NCBI GenBank assembly: GCA_014523695.1
Contig: JAATVS010000458.1
Span: 1 to 16,276, forward strand
DNA from: Nitrososphaerales archaeon TH5895
GTDB taxonomy: Archaea > Thermoproteota > Nitrososphaeria > Nitrososphaerales > Nitrososphaeraceae
Direction of reading: 5' to 3'
DNA: 16,276 bases
Part shown: positions 14,236-16,276 of the stretch, piece after piece
Layout: each line of letters opens with the position of its first letter
Numbering within the stretch: the stretch's first letter is position 1
Translations under genes and position numbers: made by a program
The notes under the pieces: model-generated
Seen by the model: only the letters and a program-made list of their open reading frames with translations
Told to the model about the DNA's origin: nothing
The model's database searches: none

Positions 14236-14482
14236 TTATGGCGAGGGCATTCGATATTGGTGCGTGTATAGATCCTCATTTTTCTCGTAGCTAGTGCGGA
14301 CATAATCGATAAAGCTATCTTTAGCATATGTGGATTTGTGAATACATACTAATATAGTTTTGGTCCCTCTGTAAATACACTTTGAATGCAATATCTCTAC
14401 CTTTCAAAGTTCGACTAGCTTGCATTCGTGCAGCCATCATAGCATGAATCTTCTCAATCCTTGAAAGAAGTATGTATACAGC
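14236..14482 (-). pseudogene. frameshifted small gene of unknown function
   Basis: The first frame (14321-14482) reads LLSRIEKIHAMMAARMQ, ASRTLKGRDIAFKVYLQRDQ, NYISMYSQI; the only good start is the ATG at 14440. At about 14330 the adjacent frame continues with TYAKDSFIDYVRTSYEKNED and LYTHQYRMPSP to a TAA at 14236. Both readings are rich in charged and helical residues and are plausibly one protein of about 80 residues with a one-base indel. No family recognised. The spacer 14119-14235 shows only a 14-codon frame. Confidence 0.42.
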
Positions 14483-14501
14483 TTAATAGATTGTTATAAC
14501 A

Positions 14502-14636
14502 ATGAATAACCCTATATTGATGGTTGGGCTAAACAATAGTTTCCGATCTTGCTTATTTTTCAATGTTTATGATTCCGATCCTATATCAGCTAGATCTACT
14601 TTCGATACTGATACGACCAGCATCGGGGGGACCTAA
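14502..14636 (+). pseudogene. degenerate response-regulator receiver fragment
   Basis: Forty-four codons from an ATG: MNNPILMVGLNNSF, then FNVYDSDPISARSTFDTD. The intact receivers have ILVVDDNSDI and VHSFDNPITALLAF or VKVYNDPLKALSEF at the corresponding places, so strand 1 and the strand-2/helix-2 signature (V-x(2)-(Y/F)-x-(D/N)-x-P-I-x-A-x(3)-F) are recognisable. The acidic pocket and part of helix 1 are missing, and the phospho-acceptor half is absent. A GTATGTATAC stretch about 27 bases before the ATG could be the relic promoter. It may still be expressed as a small ORF. Confidence 0.4.
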
Positions 14637-14639
14637 ACG

Positions 14640-15026
14640 ATGGTATATCGTCAATATTTGATACCATATGAAACAGTAGCACATGTTCTAGGCGTTACTC
14701 CTTAATTATTGAACTTATATCTTCAAGAACGAATACTACAGAAGTGGAGGAGGGATTCATTTATGACGACGCAGAAGTTGCCAGCCGATCCATCTCATTC
14801 TTTTCGATTTTGTGGTTGATACATCACAGTTGACATTTTGCGACATTAACAATAAAAAATCGCATCATTTGCTGATATGCTTGTCGTTAAGGACAAAATT
14901 ATCGACCTTATTAGGGGGATTAACTACAAGATTAGTCTTGCAAATATAGGCACCATACTCAAAGATAGTAACGTAGTGAAATTTTTTGCCTCCACTCTAC
15001 TACAGAATGGTTGCTCTCAGGGTTGA
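14640..15026 (+). pseudogene. multiply frameshifted gene remnant
   Basis: Successive overlapping plus-strand frames each read as protein: MVYRQYLIPYETVAHVLGV (14640-14705); YSLIIELISSRTNTTEVEEG and FIYDDAEVASRSISFFSIL (to 14833); FDFVVDTSQLTFCDIN (from about 14803); and MLVVKDKIIDLIRGINYKIS, LANIGTILKDSNVVKFFAST (to 15026). Only the last has an ATG-started ORF (14877, 49 residues). The NTTEV...G...I-FF stretch vaguely recalls the 'ETTEV-YG-EN----I-F' sensor region of Nitrososphaerales histidine kinases; this is a weak, memory-based idea. At least three indels separate the pieces. Confidence 0.38.
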
Positions 15027-15066
15027 AATATACGCAGTAAATTGACTTTTTTATGTTATCCTAAGT

Positions 15067-15336
15067 CTAGAACCCCTCTGTACAATACGCCTTATTGAGA
15101 GATATGAGGGATGCCATATTCTTAAAATTAATTAGGTGAACCAAATAAGCGCCTGCTAATTTGCAAACCCATAGTAAAGATAGCGGTAAAAAGTCATCGG
15201 ATATTGCTGGGCTATCCCACTTGTAGTAACTATACCGTTTGACGTGTCTCAAGGTGATAGGTTGAGAAGGTTTAAAGACCTTTGATTTTAGAGCGTAGAG
15301 ATAATACCGTAATAAACCACTGTCCGATTGAAACAC
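15067..15336 (-). CDS. hypothetical protein, 89 residues
   Basis: GTG start. The sequence reads LLRYYLYALKSKVF, KPSQPITLRHVKRYSYYKWD, SPAISDDFLPLSLLWVCKLA, then a hydrophobic GAYLVHLI. It is basic and aromatic-rich in the first half with a possible amphipathic or membrane-seeking helix at about 50-68. Its composition is compatible with a real gene, but no domain is recognised and no promoter or ribosome site stands out. It lies among decayed fragments, so it may be a fragment too. Confidence 0.35.
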   Translation of the reverse strand: MFQSDSGLLRYYLYALKSKVFKPSQPITLRHVKRYSYYKWDSPAISDDFLPLSLLWVCKLAGAYLVHLINFKNMASLISLNKAYCTEGF

Positions 15337-15361
15337 AGAACGTAGTATATACGAACAAATA

Positions 15362-15521
15362 TTAATTCATGTCTGCTGCTGTTAGCTTAGCTGTTTTTAA
15401 GCAAGGATAGATTACAAGTATGGTCCTACCTGGATCACCTATTTTTTTGACTTCCATTTTGCGAATTCACAATTTCTCCATTATGGACACGGAACATGCC
15501 ATTATTGTAAATTAAGCCCCC
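15362..15521 (-). pseudogene. small gene broken at a poly-A run
   Basis: One frame gives LIYNNGMFRVHNGEIVNSQN and GSQK up to the A7 run near 15442-15448. The next frame continues KKIGDPGRTILVIYPCLKTA and KLTAADMN to a TAA at 15362. The homopolymer is the obvious slip site. The second part alone could start at the ATG at 15457 (31 residues). Family unknown. Confidence 0.42.
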
Positions 15522-15532
15522 CTAACAACAAA

Positions 15533-15578
15533 TTGGGTACCCATCCCCCAATGTTGTATTCAATCCATTGGTACCCAA
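15533..15578. repeat. inverted repeat with GGTACC cores
   Basis: TTGGGTACC (15533-15541) and GGTACCCAA (15570-15578) are perfect inverted arms. Inside them CCAATG (15548-15553) and CATTGG (15566-15571) form a second, partly overlapping pair, so two alternative hairpins are possible. It lies in a gene-poor spacer between a decayed gene and the second response regulator. It could be a transposable-element end, a regulatory RNA structure or a protein-binding site. Confidence 0.5.
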
Positions 15579-15695
15579 ATCTTTGGCCTACATATCAACT
15601 CATTTGTATCATATTGCATTCAAAATAGTAGATTGAAGTCTTCTTGGTTCCGGGAAAGAGTCATTTCAGTAATTAAGATCAATACTAGTCATTAG

Positions 15696-15714
15696 TACCA
15701 CAACTGTTGTGGTA
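15696..15714. repeat. 19-base near-perfect palindrome
   Basis: TACCACAAC and GTTGTGGTA flank a single T, giving nine paired bases on each side. It lies 58 bases beyond the stop of the response regulator that ends at 15772 on the minus strand. It fits a dimeric regulator site or an RNA hairpin; a stem-loop is not the usual archaeal terminator. The surrounding 15579-15771 contains no gene. Confidence 0.6.
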
Positions 15715-15771
15715 GTATAATCCAAGTAGATTAGTTAGGAGTTACCACCTTTTCACAGTTAGGCTTCTAAT

Positions 15772-16254
15772 CTATTCTAATTCAGCCCTGACGCGTTTCA
15801 CCAGTTGCTCTGTAGATATGGGTTTCTTGATGAAGCAACCTATGCTCTTTAGCGGATGCACTTCCCTTGCCGCTTCCATATTTATTTCTCCTGAAGTCAT
15901 GAAACACACCCTGACATTGATATCCTTCTGCAATAATTTGTGTGTCAACTGAAAACCATCCATCAGCGGCATGTTAACGTCTATGAGTAATAGGTCGTAG
16001 AAATCAGGTTTAAATGCCAACAACGCGGTTATCGGATTATCAAAACTATGAACTTGCATATTCTGATCGCTATCTTCTAATCCTATCTTTAAAGTAAAGG
16101 CAATATCAGAATTGTCGTCTACAACTAAAATCCTTTTATGTACAGGCGTATTTGATGATGATAATGATTTGATTTTTCCATCAGATACCACTTGCCCAGT
16201 ATTGTTGGTCCCGGAATCTGGTTCGTGACTATCACTGGGATTTATTTGAGTCAT
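15772..16254 (-). CDS. single-domain response regulator (receiver only)
   Basis: The protein has 160 residues. Residues 1-38 are a polar Ser/Asn/Asp-rich extension. The receiver domain has D46/D47 (RILVVDDNSDI), phospho-acceptor D92 (LLLIDVNMPLMDGF), T120 (VCFMTSGE) and K144 (FIKKPI), so all switch residues are present. There is no output domain. It would be phosphorylated by an unlinked histidine kinase and act through partner proteins. The ATG at 16254 is preceded by GGAG at a distance of six bases, and the upstream neighbour lies outside the window. It is a diverged relative of the receiver at 12846-13262, and the two decayed receiver scraps (4750-4824 and 14502-14636) resemble this one more. 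Confidence 0.93.
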   Translation of the reverse strand: MTQINPSDSHEPDSGTNNTGQVVSDGKIKSLSSSNTPVHKRILVVDDNSDIAFTLKIGLEDSDQNMQVHSFDNPITALLAFKPDFYDLLLIDVNMPLMDGFQLTHKLLQKDINVRVCFMTSGEINMEAAREVHPLKSIGCFIKKPISTEQLVKRVRAELE

Positions 16255-16276
16255 GATATCTCCAAATTCCTTCTCA

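Noticed and set aside
1..16276. CRISPR array or intact insertion sequence
   Set aside because: No regularly spaced repeats were found. The only tandem repeat is inside a gene, and no full transposase with terminal repeats is visible.

Overview
The window looks like accessory chromosomal DNA of an ammonia-oxidising archaeon of the Nitrososphaerales (Nitrosocosmicus- or Nitrososphaera-like). This is inferred, not searched. The reasons are: AT-rich DNA; TATA-like boxes about 20-30 bases ahead of start codons with little or no Shine-Dalgarno, as in leaderless archaeal transcripts; stand-alone receiver-only response regulators of a style I associate with this group; secreted Ig-like and cysteine-rich proteins; and a multi-helix membrane protein whose tail I recognise from such genomes.

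Left part (1-4150): a surface/secretome block. It holds the 3' part of a large Ig-like protein, a matrixin-type zinc protease with a peptidoglycan-binding-like prodomain, and two convergent genes for membrane-anchored or secreted proteins. The convergent genes share a four-cysteine beta-domain, in two copies in one and one copy in the other. A perfect 63-bp tandem repeat forms the linker of the first.

Middle left (4290-7500): a PvdP-like tyrosinase (minus strand) is preceded by an uncalled 55-codon frame that probably shares its transcript. Around these lie a short unknown ORF, a scrap of a response regulator and a stretch of frameshifted coding remnants.

Middle (7600-11140): a minus-strand proteolysis cluster. 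In transcription order it has a 45-residue frame, an S8 subtilase with an I9-like prodomain, a 78-codon frame without a clear start, a stand-alone I9-like inhibitor/propeptide protein, a V8-like S1 serine protease, and a small carboxypeptidase-regulatory-like (transthyretin-fold) protein. None of the proteins has a recognisable N-terminal signal peptide.

Right part (11370-16276): a small putative membrane protein, an orphan ParB-like protein, two receiver-only response regulators and a membrane protein whose 5' end is frameshifted. Between them is a 'graveyard' of short, clearly protein-like but frame-broken segments, at least one of which looks like another response regulator. Two inverted repeats lie near the right end.

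The most interesting points are the tyrosinase with its adjacent small ORF, the protease/inhibitor cluster without export signals, the shared four-cysteine domain family, and the density of decayed response-regulator-type genes. No rRNA, tRNA, CRISPR array or intact insertion sequence was recognised.
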